Assembly: GCA_963575745.1 (NCBI GenBank)
Contig: CAUYUJ010015511.1
Location: 149,142-213,141 of the forward strand
Direction: 5' to 3'
Length of the DNA stretch: 64,000 bases
DNA from: Prorocentrum cordatum
Lineage: Eukaryota > Sar > Dinophyceae > Prorocentrales > Prorocentraceae
The notes beneath the pieces are model-generated. The model saw nothing but the letters and a program-made list of their open reading frames with translations. It had not been told where the DNA came from and searched no databases. Made by a program: the position numbers and the translations under genes. The number at the start of each line of letters is the position of its first letter. The stretch's first letter is position 1. Positions 20,640 through 31,377 of this stretch are shown one piece after another.

Positions 20640-21960
20640 CAGCCACGTCACACCTCCACATCCTCGAAACAATCGAGGGTCAGAGCCAGCAGCGGAGGGG
20701 GATGCTGGCTCCCTGACACAGACCAAGCCTGAGTCATCAGCGCAAGTGAAACCAGCTCGAGAGACCGAAAGGGTCCCTGCGTCCTGACGTGCCAGCACAA
20801 TGTGCACCTGCCGCAACATCCCTAAGAGAGGGGCAGGCACACAGGGCAACAAAACTGACGCCGAGCTGCAAGCGCAACGACAAAACCAAAAACAGATGTC
20901 CTGCAAAGAGAAAGACATCTCGGACCGACTGCCCTCGGCTGTGCAAGAGGAACAACGGTCAAGACAGCGCCCCGCCAGGAGAGCCGAGACAGCCCCCAGC
21001 GGCGGAGAGCCGAGAAAGCGGGGCCAGCGAACACGCAAACGCACGAAACGCCCGCCAGCGCAAACGAAGAGAGATGTTGGGGCCAAGAGCCCCAGGCTCC
21101 TGGCCGCGGCAACATCTAAACCCGAGCCACAGTCGGGATGGGGCCACCCCCGTGCTCGGAGAGAGGAAGCGGCGCACCCTAGATGTGCATGTACCTTCCC
21201 CCTGAAGCGGGGTGCCTGACACGCGTGCACGACGGACGCACGCACCACGAGACAGCGCACAAAATAAAACTCAAGGACAAATCTACCACCCACACAAGGA
21301 CGGCGAGCCCGCAGCCCCTGCATACGCACGTGCGTATACATATATACACACATGCTTGTGCGTTCGCAACTACATGCAGCTATATATAGCTACACATATA
21401 TGCATACCTGATTGTACATATGTGTATGCATCTATGGCAATGTATGCGTGTGTGTATATTTATGCACCTGTATACATGTATGTATATATACAGCGGATCC
21501 AGCACTCGAGTCACAGGGTGGAAAGCTGCACAAACATGCCGCCGACCCCCCGGTGGGTATTCAGGGGATGTGAGGAGATCGCCCTTCCCTCGCAATCCCC
21601 CCGCAAAACCCCAATTCAACATGTCGACAGGTATACACCGTGTAAGGGTGCATACATCCACGCGGGTCAAGCCTGCACAGGAGCACCAGATACCAAACTC
21701 ATGCTAAAACGGCAAGAAACAGGAGAGGGGGACACGGAGACTCCACACCCAGAAATGCACAGGACGCCCGAAACGACACAAACACTCGGATGTTCATTTT
21801 GAGTGCAAGCGCCTCCGCCCAATTTCGCATTCTATATAAAACCTCGCGGCGCGCAAATGCCCCAAGACAAAATTTAACGCAAGGGGTCGGCGGATGTGGC
21901 GCAACCCTGTAGAATCTCTTGGAATTCCTGGCGTGCCCCCTGGGCCGCGTCGCGTGTTCC
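20640..21960. other. Non-coding, low-level tandem structure
   Basis: No family recognised. A short TATATA/CATATG-rich patch at about 21,330-21,495 interrupts GC-rich sequence. Long frames exist on both strands without recognisable content. Confidence 0.35.
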
Positions 21961-22269
21961 CGCGAGATTTTTATGGGGCCCAGAGGGCGCCTGAATAGGT
22001 CAACGGGTCACCCAAAAGCCGCCCAAACGGTCTCAGAGGGCCCCGAATTGCAGAACAATCTGCACAAGACGCCAAAGATGGCCTCCAAGACGGCCCAATA
22101 GGCCTTCGAGGCGCCCCCAGAAAACACCAAGAACCTTCCCAAAAGAGCCCCGAGAGGCAACAATCGCGTGCTTGCTTTGCGCTTGTCAATGTTTTTAGGG
22201 TCCTCGACGTCCCAGATCATCTGGGACCGGCTTCACTCGGTAACGGATTTCTGGGTTGTCGGTTTCAGG

Positions 22270-22610
22270 TCGCGACCGGATCCCGGTTTTGACGCCATCT
22301 CGAAGTAATTGAAAAACGCCCCTGCTCATGTTCTCTGAATTTCGGTATTGGCAACCCGAATTTCGGTATCGATTGCGACGCAGAATTCGGTATCGTCGAA
22401 CGCGGCATTCGGTAACAACCAGGCGCGGATTTCGGCATTCCTGTTGCCAAATTTTGGCAATGACAGCGTAGGATTTCGGTAGCGACGAGACGCCGAAATC
22501 CAGTATCGCTGAACGCGAATCCAGTAACGAATTGCCGGAATTTGCACGCCGATTCAACCGTGCACGCGTAACTCCTGATACCGGAATCAATCCCTAGATT
22601 CCAATATTCC
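22270..22610. repeat. Degenerate TTTCGGTATCG repeat
   Basis: About ten copies of a core resembling ATTTCGGTATCG or ATTCGGTAACG spaced about 24-33 bp. Distinct from the GGCCCAAGA satellite on either side. Confidence 0.6.
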
Positions 22611-22684
22611 AGTAACGACCGGCTCTGCTACCTCGCTACCGGCTTTGGGCGGTCGCGGATGATCTGGGGTTTCGAGCTTCCGGC

Positions 22685-23903
22685 CCTTCAAGACAGCCCA
22701 AGAGGCCCCCCGAGACCGCCCCAGGATGCCAAAGCGAAAGGCGCCCGAGATGGCCCAAGACGGCCCAAGACGCCTCCAAGAAGGGCCCCAAAACGGAAAC
22801 ACAAACCGAAAATCAGATAATCCCACCCCGAGAGGCCCTCAGGAAGCCCCCAAGATGCTCCAAAAGACCCCCAAAGAGGCCTCCAATGCGCCCCAAGAAG
22901 CCCCCCCCACAACGACCCCAAAGAAGCTTCAAGACGGCCCCCAAGAGGCCTCCCGCGACCTCCCAATGAACATCCCAGAGGCCGATGGCCCACAACCCAA
23001 CGGCCCAAGACGGCCTCAAGATAGTCTACGACGGCCCAACAGGCCCGCAAGAGGCCTCCAAGACGGCCCAAGAGCCCTCCAATACGTCCTCCAGGAAGGC
23101 CCGAAAGGGCCAAAATCATTGATTTGCTTTCGGTCTTTGGAGGACTTTGGCATTTGCGCCTTTCCGGCTTTCCGACGGCCCATGACGGCCCAAGAGGCCC
23201 CCAAGATCGCCAAAGAGGCCCCCCAAAGGGCCCCATGACGGCCCAAGTGGCCTCCAAGACGGCCCCAAGAGGGCCCCAAGAGGCCTCCAACACAAAGATG
23301 GCCTCCAAGACGCCCAAGATGGCCTCCAAAACGGCCCCGAAACGCCCCAAGAAGGCCACAAGTCGGCCCAGAAAGGCCCCCAAAACGGCCCCGACGGAGT
23401 CAGACGTGCCAGGAACCCGCCAAGATGGCCGAAGTTGGCTCGAAGCTGGCCCGAGACAGCCCAAGAGGCCCCCAAGAGGGCCTCCAGGAAGGCCATAAGA
23501 TGCCCAAAACCTTGATTTTAAGGTTGTTTGACGGATTTTGACAGCTGCTTCCAGAGAGCCCGAAGAGACGACCCGAGACGGCCCAAGAGCCCCCGAATAT
23601 CGCCGAAAGATCGCCCAAAATACCTCCAAGATGGCCCCAGAACGGCCCAAGAGGCCCTCAAGACGGCACAGGAGGCCTTTCAGACGCCCAAGATGGGCCT
23701 CCAAGACTGCCCTGGAGCATTCCAAGCGGGCCCCAAATCGGCCCATAGAGGCCTCCCAAACGGCTTCCGACGGAGTCAGACGGGCCAGGAGCCCACCAAG
23801 GCGGCCGAAAACGGCCCTAAGATGGCCGAAGACGGCCCAAGAGGCCTCCAAAAGGGCCTCCAAAATCATTGGCTTCCCATGGGTTGTTGAAGGATTGTGG
23901 CGT

Positions 23904-23969
<66 letters not shown>

Positions 23970-24240
23970 CCTTCCGACGGCCCGAGACGGCCCAAGCGTG
24001 CCCAAAGATCGCCCAAGAGGGCCAAGACGCGGCCCCAAGAGGCCCCCAAGACGGCCCAATAAGTCTCCAAGACGCTCAAGGTGGCCTCCAAGACAGCCCA
24101 AGAGCCCTCCAATACGTCCTCCAAAAATGCCGAAAAGGGTCAAAATGGCCTCCAGACGGCCAGGGTGACCTTCAAGATGCCCACGTTTTCCCCGAAGGCT
24201 TTCCAAACCGACTCGGGGAACACATGGCCCGATAGCTCGG
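22685..24240. repeat. GGCCCAAGA-type satellite with higher-order spacers
   Basis: 10-12 bp units (CCCAAGACGGCC, CCAAGAGGCCCC) interrupted by T-rich spacers near 23,110, 23,505 and 23,865, i.e. about every 360-395 bp. Each spacer is followed by a CGACGGCCC restart. Minus-strand frames through this block are Leu/Gly-rich by-products. Confidence 0.8.
23905..23969. repeat. Poly-T, 65 bases
   Basis: Uninterrupted T-run placed exactly where the third higher-order spacer should continue; the flank CCTTCCGACGGCCC resumes the normal unit. Confidence 0.9.
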
Positions 24241-24462
24241 CAGGTCTGGCCCCGACGCTCGGCCACATAGGCGCTTTCAAAAAGGCAGGGGGCGGCGGTG
24301 ATTCGCCGCGGGCGTCTTCGATTAATCATTACCCGTTGGTCCCCGAATCTGTCATCCACCACGCAGTGCCGCGGCACATTGGGGCGGAAAAAGGGGGGCC
24401 GAACAACTCAGCCGCGCTCTCTGAGATGCCAGGACAAGCAGCGAGAGAATGCCTGAAAACTA

Positions 24463-24730
24463 TTAGAATACAGTTGCCCCTTCTTGATGCGCCATTGCAC
24501 GTTGACATTGCGGATGAAAGAGGCGCGGGCAGGCCTTGGTCATCGACGCGCGCCTCTGATACCTGAGCAGCGACGGCGCGTGCCAGACAATGTTGCGCAG
24601 CGCAGCGCTAGTAACGTTGCCGATTTCTTTCAAGTCGCGCCGCAAGCGCGCTGGCCCAGCAACCCCCCCCCCATGGCATAGAGGACGCGCTTCAACTCTA
24701 GCAAGCCCGGGCGCTGTCAACACTGGGAAG
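24463..24730 (-). pseudogene. Tyrosine recombinase C-terminus of the third RT element
   Basis: The minus frame gives EARPLCHGGGVAGPARLRR, then SAALRNIVWHAPSLLRYQRRASM. This matches the C-terminal 'LRHGGAS ... W...SLRRY' end of these recombinases with the catalytic Tyr kept (LLRYQ). The Arg of the LRHGG box is replaced by Cys, so it would be inactive. The rest of the recombinase is not recognisable. Confidence 0.5.
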
Positions 24731-25559
24731 CCAACGGATTCTCAAACGCAAAGGCTCTTTGCCGCAAAGACCATTCTCACGGGCAACATTCCTACCAGAA
24801 GATCGGCCAGCAGCTCCGCGATCAGATGCCCAGCTTCGCAACTCAATCGTCACCGGCGCTCCCATAATGAAGGCATCCCGATAGGTACAAGACTGGACCA
24901 TCCCGCTTTGCCCGCGGATGATGCTCGCGTGCCATGTCCGCCCGGTCGACGGGGCGAACGGCGCGCGACCTCATTCAACCCTAGCGGGGTCCACCCCGCA
25001 CAAATGGTCGAGCCACTTGAAGATGCGCAACGACGCGCCTGATGGTTACGAGCAGGTCGCGAGACGATGCCCAGTGCCTCCTAATTGCACGAGCGCCCCC
25101 CATCTGCCTCCCCACGAGAAGTAGATGCTTGCCACGCGATCGAGTTGATCCCGGATGGTAATCTATTGCCGAGCATCTCCATCTTAGTGCAACGTACAAG
25201 GCATTATTTGCACCCCCGCCTCGGGCTCGCCTGGCAACGGCTATGCCGCGCAAGGGTCGCCGAGATGCAGTTGGCTGCGCAACTTCCTTTGGTCTCCTTT
25301 CTGGTCTAGGACCGAGTATGCCCACTCTTTCGGGCGCCCCTGGTCCAGTGCGTCTCCAGAGTTTCGGCGCGTGGTTGGCTATCCTCTTCAGGGCCTGCCG
25401 CAACCAACCGCGCGGGGCAGGCCGGCGCTGTCACGAACGACGCCTCTGTTTCCGACTGTGCGAAAACACCACGCGCACCCCTTGAATGCAAAGATGCATT
25501 GTGCACGGTTGCATCCTGGGACTCCTTTGCGCGCGCCAAAATTGCCAGGAGATGTCAAG

Positions 25560-26640
25560 CCGGGCTCTGAGAACCTGTTTTGGGGGGGGGCTCAAAGAAA
25601 GGAGGAAACAACTGTTGCGGCCGAGCCTCCAGGATAGGCATGGCCGCCTCCTTCCTGACGCGCATAGCTACGACCTCGTGCCACCCCTCGGGGTCCATAG
25701 AGGCCTCTGGGATCACTGCGACTCCTGCGTGGACTTCCAACGCCTCCAGCGACTGCCCAAGAGCTGAACGGGGAACGGGCAACGCTGCGTCGGGGCCCAG
25801 GGGGGGTCTCCTCGCAGAGTGCGCAGGCGGGGGCGATGATGGAGGGGATGGCGGGATCGATTTCTCCATCGCTCGCGCGCGCGGCCTATCTCGGCCGCCG
25901 TCGCCGGGTCCGCCGCCCGACCCGAGAGGCGACTCGAGGACCAAAGTCGCGCGCGTCAGTCGACGCGACTGGTCCGCGCAAGGACCCCCCCGGGCCGCGC
26001 GGCGCCAGCAAATGCGAGGGCGCGAATCCAACGAACTTCGCGCCAGGCAGATGGCCGAGGAGGCAGCTGGCGCTCACGCCCCTTCCAAGCAAAGCCGCAG
26101 CAGGCTCGAAGAACCAACGACACCTCTCGCCCGGTCAAACGGATGTCGGCCACATGGCCAAGACATTGCTTCATCTGCCGATCCGGGGGCGGGACAACCA
26201 GATAGGTCTCGAGGTCCGGGGCGGGGGCAGCATCTCTCAAGAACTTGAGAGCAAACGCAGGCTCCGCCAGACTCCGCCCGCGCCGATGCCCCGCCAGCCA
26301 GTGCGCGAAACAGAAGGCCCAAGATAATCCCATGGGTAGAGAGAGTTATCAGCATTGGGCGCGCGTAGGCGCCCCAATCCGTCGGCAGGTTGCGGACGCA
26401 ATGGAAAAAACATCCTCGACGTCAGCCTGGGCCACCCGCAACTTGCTTCTGCCGCTTCCGCCCTCCTCTGCTTCGCGAGCCCCGTCCGACGAGCAGGTCC
26501 TAAGTCGTTCCAGAGTTGCCCGGGCGGCCGCCGCGTCCATCTCGGGCGCGGGAGGAGCAGGAACGATCAGGTTCTGTAGTGCGCTAAGCATCTTCGCTGC
26601 AAAGAATGGGATGACAATGCCGCGAAGAAGGGCTTCAAAT
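25560..26640 (-). pseudogene. RT and RNase H remnants of the third element
   Basis: LRVAQADVEDVFSIA (about 26,450-26,405) is RT motif A with its Asp. MGLSWAFCFAHW (about 26,333-26,298) is motif B. The 'YVDN' motif at about 26,165 reads HVADIRLTG. Further on, IPEASMDPEGWHEVVAMR...ILEARPQ (about 25,720-25,630) matches the RNase H region preceding its catalytic Glu. Frame changes lie between all of these. Same element class as the relics at 1-9.7 kb and 13-18 kb. Confidence 0.5.
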
Positions 26641-26649
26641 TGGGCCAAG

Positions 26650-26788
26650 TGGGACGGGCAACAGGTCCCCAAGACGGCGCAGGAAGCCCCGGGTCGCCCC
26701 AAGACCGCCCCAAGACGATCACGACGGCCTCAAGACTGCAAAAAAGAAGCTCCCAAGACGCCCCAAGAGCCCCAAGAGCTACCCCGAG
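26650..26788. repeat. GGCCCAAGA-type satellite, left flank of LINE-A
   Basis: Ends with AGCTACCCCGAG (26,777-26,788), which is repeated at the other side of LINE-A. Confidence 0.7.
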
Positions 26789-26884
26789 CAGAGAGCAGAG
26801 CAGAGCGCCGGAAACCGACCCGAAGGACGGCCCTATGAGAGCCCAGCGGGGGCGCCGGAGCGCCAGAAGGCCCATTCGTTGTAG

Positions 26885-27245
26885 TTGCCTTAGTTCAGGA
26901 AGCGACGCATGTAGTCCAAGAGGCCTTCTTCACGAGTCTTCCACCATGGTAGGTTCTGGGCCAACACCCACCATTTGGAATCGCTGCCGGTGTCGACCAC
27001 GTCATGTAGATAAGATGCAATGCCATAGTGCCAAAGCTTCTTTTGCCCGCCATGTCGGCGAAAGGCTGGGCGTAGGTCGTATGTGCATGGGTCCCAGCTT
27101 GCACTCAGTCGCGTCCATCTGTCGTGATCGTGGTTGGCCACGCGTGCTGCGAACGCCCAGTTTCGCTTGAAGTATACGTCGGTCCAATCGTCGACTCGCG
27201 CTCGTTCGGTGCGTGCCAAAGCGGCGGAGGTACTTCTCCGTATGA
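26885..27245 (-). pseudogene. LINE-A C-terminal domain
   Basis: 109-codon frame reading VDDWTDVYFKRNWAFAARVANHDHDRWTRLSA, RRHGGQKKLWHYGI and WWVLAQNLPWW. It corresponds to the LINE-B frame at 37,120-37,527 (WPTVDFTQKWRRASRVAAHDYDRWTRVSL, RRHGGQRKRW). This is the C-terminal 'W...H.AR..D.RWT' tail found after the RT in many APE LINEs, of unknown function. Confidence 0.65.
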
Positions 27246-27259
27246 AGTGAACCGAAGAC

Positions 27260-27565
27260 TCAGATCCATCGTCGCTGTCTCCGTCGGTTGCTGTTGTCGG
27301 CGCTGGTGTCGGTGTCGGTGTTAGTGCTAATGCTGTCAGTGCTGCTGCTGTTGTAGGTGCAGGTGCTAATGTCGGTGTTGGCGCTGTTTTCGCTTGGTGC
27401 TGGTGCTGGAACTGGTGCTGTGTTCGGTGTTGGTGCTGGTGCTGTGGTCCGTGCTGGTGCTGGTGCTGGTGTCGTCGTCGTCGTCGCCGTTCGGTGCTGG
27501 TGTCGGTCCTGGATTCGGTGTCGTTGACGTCGACACGTGTGTCGTTGTTGGTGTCGCAGCCGGCG
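27260..27565 (-). repeat. Hexanucleotide-type expansion inside LINE-A
   Basis: GGTGCTGGTGTCGGTGTT-like units, coding on the minus strand for Pro-Ala, Asn-Thr and Ser-Thr runs. LINE-B has no equivalent between its RT and C-terminal domain, so this is an expansion in this copy. Confidence 0.7.
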
Positions 27566-28808
27566 CGTGCTGTCTGTCTGCTCTTCCAGCGTGTTCCGTC
27601 TTCTCGGCGTGTTGATGATCAGTCGGAGCATTTTCCGTTGTGTTCGTTGTAGCGTGATGAGCATATCCTTGGTGAGTGTCCACGAGGAGCAACCGTACAT
27701 AACGCATGGTGTGATCGCGCCGCTGAAAAGTCGGAGTCTGCTTTGCAATGGGAGCTTTCTGTTGGTAAGTTCACACCGAAGCGTGTGAAACTTCGACCAT
27801 CCGGCGGCGATCCGGTTTTTCAGCTCATTTCCGTGGAAGTCGTGGAACGATAACTTTTTGCCCAAGTATTTCGTACCCTGGTCGTTGGGTAGGATGTCTA
27901 TGCGTGCACCATCTAAGGCGATGTGCGCGATTGTTCTGCCAGCCCTCTGGCTGACGTTTGTGAGAATATTGGTCTTGTCGGGGTGACGTGAGAGTCCACA
28001 GCAGGATGCCTTGTTCTTCAAGTCGCGCAACAAGCATGTAAGTTGGCAAAGGTTCGGTGCGTAGAGCAGAACGTCGTCTGCGAAGCGTAGGTTCGTGATG
28101 CTTGCTTCTTGAGCAACACCGAGCTTGATGCCACACTGGTTGCGTTGCCAGCCGGGCTTGATCTGTCGGAGGATATGCTCCAGGAGCGCATTGAACAGGA
28201 AGGAACTGAGCGGATCTCCCTACTCCACACCCCGCTGTAGGCTAAAACTGCGACTGGAGGTCTCAGTGCGGGCAGTGGCCGTCTGATCATTGTACGTGTG
28301 CCGAATGAGGGTGATGTACGCTTCGGGAATATGTTGCTGTCGCAGAGCGTCCCATAGGTGCTTGTGGTCCACGCAGTCGAACGCCTTCTTGAAGTCGATT
28401 GCTGCCGCCCAGAGCGGTAGCTGCCAACAGTGTGATTGCTCGTGCAACATTGCCGTCGTGAAGGTGGTCGTCCGTGCTGAAGCCTCGCCTGAAGCCAGCC
28501 TGGTCAGGGCTTTGTTGTGCGTCAAATGTGGCTTCTAGTCGATTGCAGAGGAGGCGGAACATGAGTTTGTACAGCAGTGGGATGATGGCGATCGGTCTGT
28601 AGTTTTGCGGTAGCTTGGGGTCCCCAGACTTGTATATCACAGTTATCGTCGTTCTCTTCCATTGTGTGGGCGGTGGGCGGTTTAGTTTGATAATGTCGTT
28701 GTAAAGCTGAAGTAAGTGCGATTCAATGGCGGCTCCCCCAGCTTTGAGAAGTCCGGCTGTGAGTCTTGCAATGTCGCTGCACTTGCCGATTTTCAGTTGC
28801 TTGATGTG
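27566..28808 (-). pseudogene. LINE-A reverse transcriptase
   Basis: Order on the minus strand: GKCSDIARLTAGLLKAGG, NYRPIAIIPLLYKLMFRLLCNRL, AGFRRGFSTDDHL, then (after a frameshift) AAIDFKKAFDCVDHKHLW (motif A), QRGVE-stop-GDPLSSFLF (motif B, nonsense TAG where LINE-B reads NQGDPL), LRFADDVLLYAP (about 28,105-28,070; catalytic FADD intact), HPDKTNILT, TKYLGKKLSF, and WTLTKDMLITLQRTQRKMLRLII. The frameshifts and the stop make it a pseudogene. It is about 15-20 residues per 30 different from LINE-B, so the two are old relatives. Confidence 0.8.
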
Positions 28809-29476
28809 GGCGCCCAACGCCATCGAAAGCGCGCGCGCTCGCTTGTGCTGCGTTGCGCGCGGGCACAAATTTCGCGCCCGCGCCTGGCCCGCGCGCGGGC
28901 GGGCAAGCTGGGCGCGCGGGCCGCCTCCCGCTTTCCTGCGCCGCGCGGCGCGCGGCCCCACGAGAAGGGCCCGCGCGCGCGAGGCGGGGGGGCGTCAGCA
29001 TGTGCCTCGCGGCGCGCGGCCCCACGCGAAGGGCCTGCGCGCGCGAGGGGGGGGGGGGGGAGCGACGGCACGTGCCTCGCGGCGCGCGGCCCCGCGCGAA
29101 GGGCCCGCGCGCGAGGGGGGTGCGTCGTCACGCGCGTGGCTAGTCTGCTCTTCTGCTCGCTTTGCGTCGAACGCCCCGTGCAGGCGCGCCGCGGGGATCG
29201 CGTCGGGGCGGTTCGCGGCGCGCCTCGGGGTCGTGCGATGTGCAGGCATTGGTGCTTGCATCTCGCAGGCATGTGCGCTTGCGTCCCGCCGTGGCGGACG
29301 GCGCGCGCGCTTTCGCCCCGCCCTCCCGCTCCTGGGGGGTACTTGCATCCCTGGCGCCCCGCGCGTCGGCTCAGACTGGCACCGCCAGGCTGGACGGCGC
29401 GGGGGGTGCCGCACCCCTTGTCAAGTGGGTGCGGGCACCCTCGGGTGCGGGAGGCTTCTGGCGCAGCTGAAATTTG
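28809..29476. mobile_element. GC-rich insertion inside LINE-A
   Basis: Extra sequence interrupts the linker between endonuclease and RT: the protein reads FTPKKLRHA on one side and IKQLKIGKCSD on the other, and the two join without loss when compared with LINE-B FTATEFQQAVKQFKKDKCKD. TGTG is present at both edges (28,805-28,808 and 29,477-29,480), a possible 4-bp target duplication. No terminal inverted repeats or coding seen; about three 66-70 bp tandem units lie inside. Confidence 0.6.
28935..29135. repeat. 66-70 bp tandem repeat, about three units
   Basis: Units contain GGCGCGCGGCCCC(A/G)CG(A/C)GAAGGGCC followed by GCGCGCGAGG and a G-run. Confidence 0.7.
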
Positions 29477-29479
29477 TGT

Positions 29480-30792
29480 GCATGTCGAAGCTTTTTTGGT
29501 GTGAATGGTGGTATGCTCGAGTCTGTTGCCGTGTCAGTGTTGCTAGACATGTCGCTGTCGTCCTGCGGTGTTTTATAGAGTTGCTCGTAAAAGGTGGCGA
29601 AGACGTCTGCGATGCTCTGTCCGCCAGTTGTTTCGTCGCCGCTTGTGGTTGTCATTGACGCGATCATGTTTTTTTTTCCTTGAACGTTTTCGTGCCCGCG
29701 ATCCTCTTGAGGTTTTTGAACTGGCACACAATGGCTTCAATCCTGGCGTTTTCCCGGACGCGCTGGATGGTTCGAAGCTGTTTCAAAATGAGTTTGTTCA
29801 GTGTACTCCTGGTGGTTGTGTCGGCATGCGGTGTGTTGCGCCGTCGGTCAATGAGGTCGCGCAGCTTATTGTTTGATGTGACGTCGTCTTCGTGTGCTTG
29901 GTGTCGCGGTGAACTGTCGTGGTACTCGTGGTAGTCGCCGTGAGCTTGGACAAGGGCTTTGGTGATGTGATTGCTCCTGTCGTCAGTGCTGGCTGCGACG
30001 TCGTGGGCGTCGAGTCTGTGCTGTAGGTAGTGTTGGTACAGTGGATCGGCAGCAAGTGGGCGCGTAGACCGATGATTGGATCGTTTTGTCCGCTTCTTCC
30101 GCTTCTTCTCCGGCGTGGCGTCGAAAACAAGCCTCATACATACCGTTTGGAGGTTGGACCCGAGGTCTGGAATAGCTGTTGCAAACGAGTCATGCACCTG
30201 GTTGCGACGATCTTTGCCGATGAATATGTAGTCGATCTGTGTGTTGGGTATGGTTTTCCCCATTGCTGGTATAAGTGAAGACGTTGCGATCATGCTTGTA
30301 GAACAACGTGTTGGTGATAAGCATCTTCTGTGAACTTGCCCATGCTCGTAGCCACATCCCACGTGTGTTGCACGCTCCGGTTCCGTGTGGGCCAACTGTG
30401 AGTCTCCGGCCTCTGTTGGCATTGTCTTCCTCGTCCGCGTTGATGGGATGTTTGCCTACCTGTGCGTTGAAGTCTCCAGTGGTGATTGTGGTGCGCTTCT
30501 GCTTGGCGGTTTCGTCGTGGAGCGCGGTCAGGACGTCGTACATCTGCTGGACGTGAGCGTCGGGGTACCCGCAGTGTGGGAAATAAGCCGTCGCAACTCT
30601 CACCTTGCAGGCGGATGTGTCGAGGTCGATGTAGGCGATGCGCTCGCTGACGCGCGTGAAGCATGTGATGCTGTGCACGTGCCGTCGGTGGATAAGAAAT
30701 GCTACGCCTCTTGATGTGGTGGTGTGGCCCGCTACCGCAAATACGTGGGAACACAACTTCGTTGTCCACATCTCTCGTTCTGTCGTCCTCCA
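29480..30792 (-). pseudogene. LINE-A endonuclease and linker
   Basis: Minus strand: RGVAFLIHRRHVHSITCF, ERIAYIDLDTSACKVRVATAYFPHCGYPD, TITTGDFNAQVGKHP (about 30,470-30,425; the GDFN active-site motif intact), NVFTYTSNGENHTQ, then after a frameshift IDYIFIGKDRRN and IPDLGSNLQTV (about 30,160). The last should be the SDH motif; LINE-B has GSDHQAM here, whereas this copy has SNL. The catalytic Asp-His pair is therefore lost. A Lys/Arg-rich linker follows to ADVFATFYEQLYKTP. The N-terminal WNVRSL-like start is missing at the 5' truncation point. Confidence 0.75.
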
Positions 30793-30935
30793 AGCTACCC
30801 CGAGAGGGCTTGAAGAGGCCCATATCACTGATTTGCAAGATGTGCTTCTATGGTTCACAAATGTTCGCATTTTCAGGCTCCCAACGATCCATCCCAAGAG
30901 AACTAAGATCGCCCCAAGAGGCCTCCAAGGGGCCC
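30793..30935. repeat. GGCCCAAGA-type satellite, right flank of LINE-A
   Basis: Begins with the second AGCTACCCCGAG (30,793-30,804), then AGGGCTTGAAGAGGCCC and further units near 30,890-30,930. Confidence 0.6.
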
Positions 30936-31377
30936 ACACATTGATCCTCGATCTGCGAACATTGACGACGGCGCCTTCCTAAGACGGTTCCCAAAGACTA
31001 TGATATCAAGCATGGATACTACCGTAAGTTTACGTCGCGATGACGTCCACCCTGGTTTCTGACACCGCGCGGGTCGTTCAATCTTCAACGATCGCAGCTT
31101 TCCGACGCTGGTCCTTCGAGATCGGCCGACTCTAGGCCACTGGCGCAGTTCAGCCTTGAGCGCCGGAACTGTGGTCGTGGCGTCAACGCAGCGTGAAACT
31201 GCCTTACCAAAACCTCAGTGCTCAGTACTTGACGATGACGACGACGACGACGACCCTGACAATGGAGGACAACGTCACCAAACGAGCGCGACATGGCGAG
31301 GTAGCAATCGGGGGTGAGCAGCCGCGAGGACGCGTCCGGCTCGGAGGACATGTGTAGCTTCCCGCCCGACGCGAGGA

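Larger units (their letters stand above)
26789..30792 (-). mobile_element. LINE-A, 5'-truncated APE-type non-LTR retrotransposon
   Basis: Bounded by a 12-bp direct repeat, AGCTACCCCGAG, at 26,777-26,788 and 30,793-30,804, in satellite DNA. The 3' end (low coordinate) has a 5-bp tail repeat (GCTCT on the minus strand). Codes on the minus strand for endonuclease, RT and a C-terminal domain, all with frameshifts. Lacks the N-terminal ORF seen in the related LINE-B, consistent with 5' truncation during insertion. Confidence 0.8.

Noticed and set aside
20349-21353. 334-codon minus-strand frame
   Set aside because: Its C-terminal third is the GTAT repeat and the rest has no recognisable motif.
22688-24124. 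478-codon minus-strand frame
   Set aside because: It is translated GGCCCAAGA satellite (Leu/Gly-rich) plus a Lys run from the poly-T; no protein meaning.
26355-26838. Plus-strand frames over 26.2-26.8 kb
   Set aside because: They lie opposite RT motifs A and B of the third element on the minus strand.
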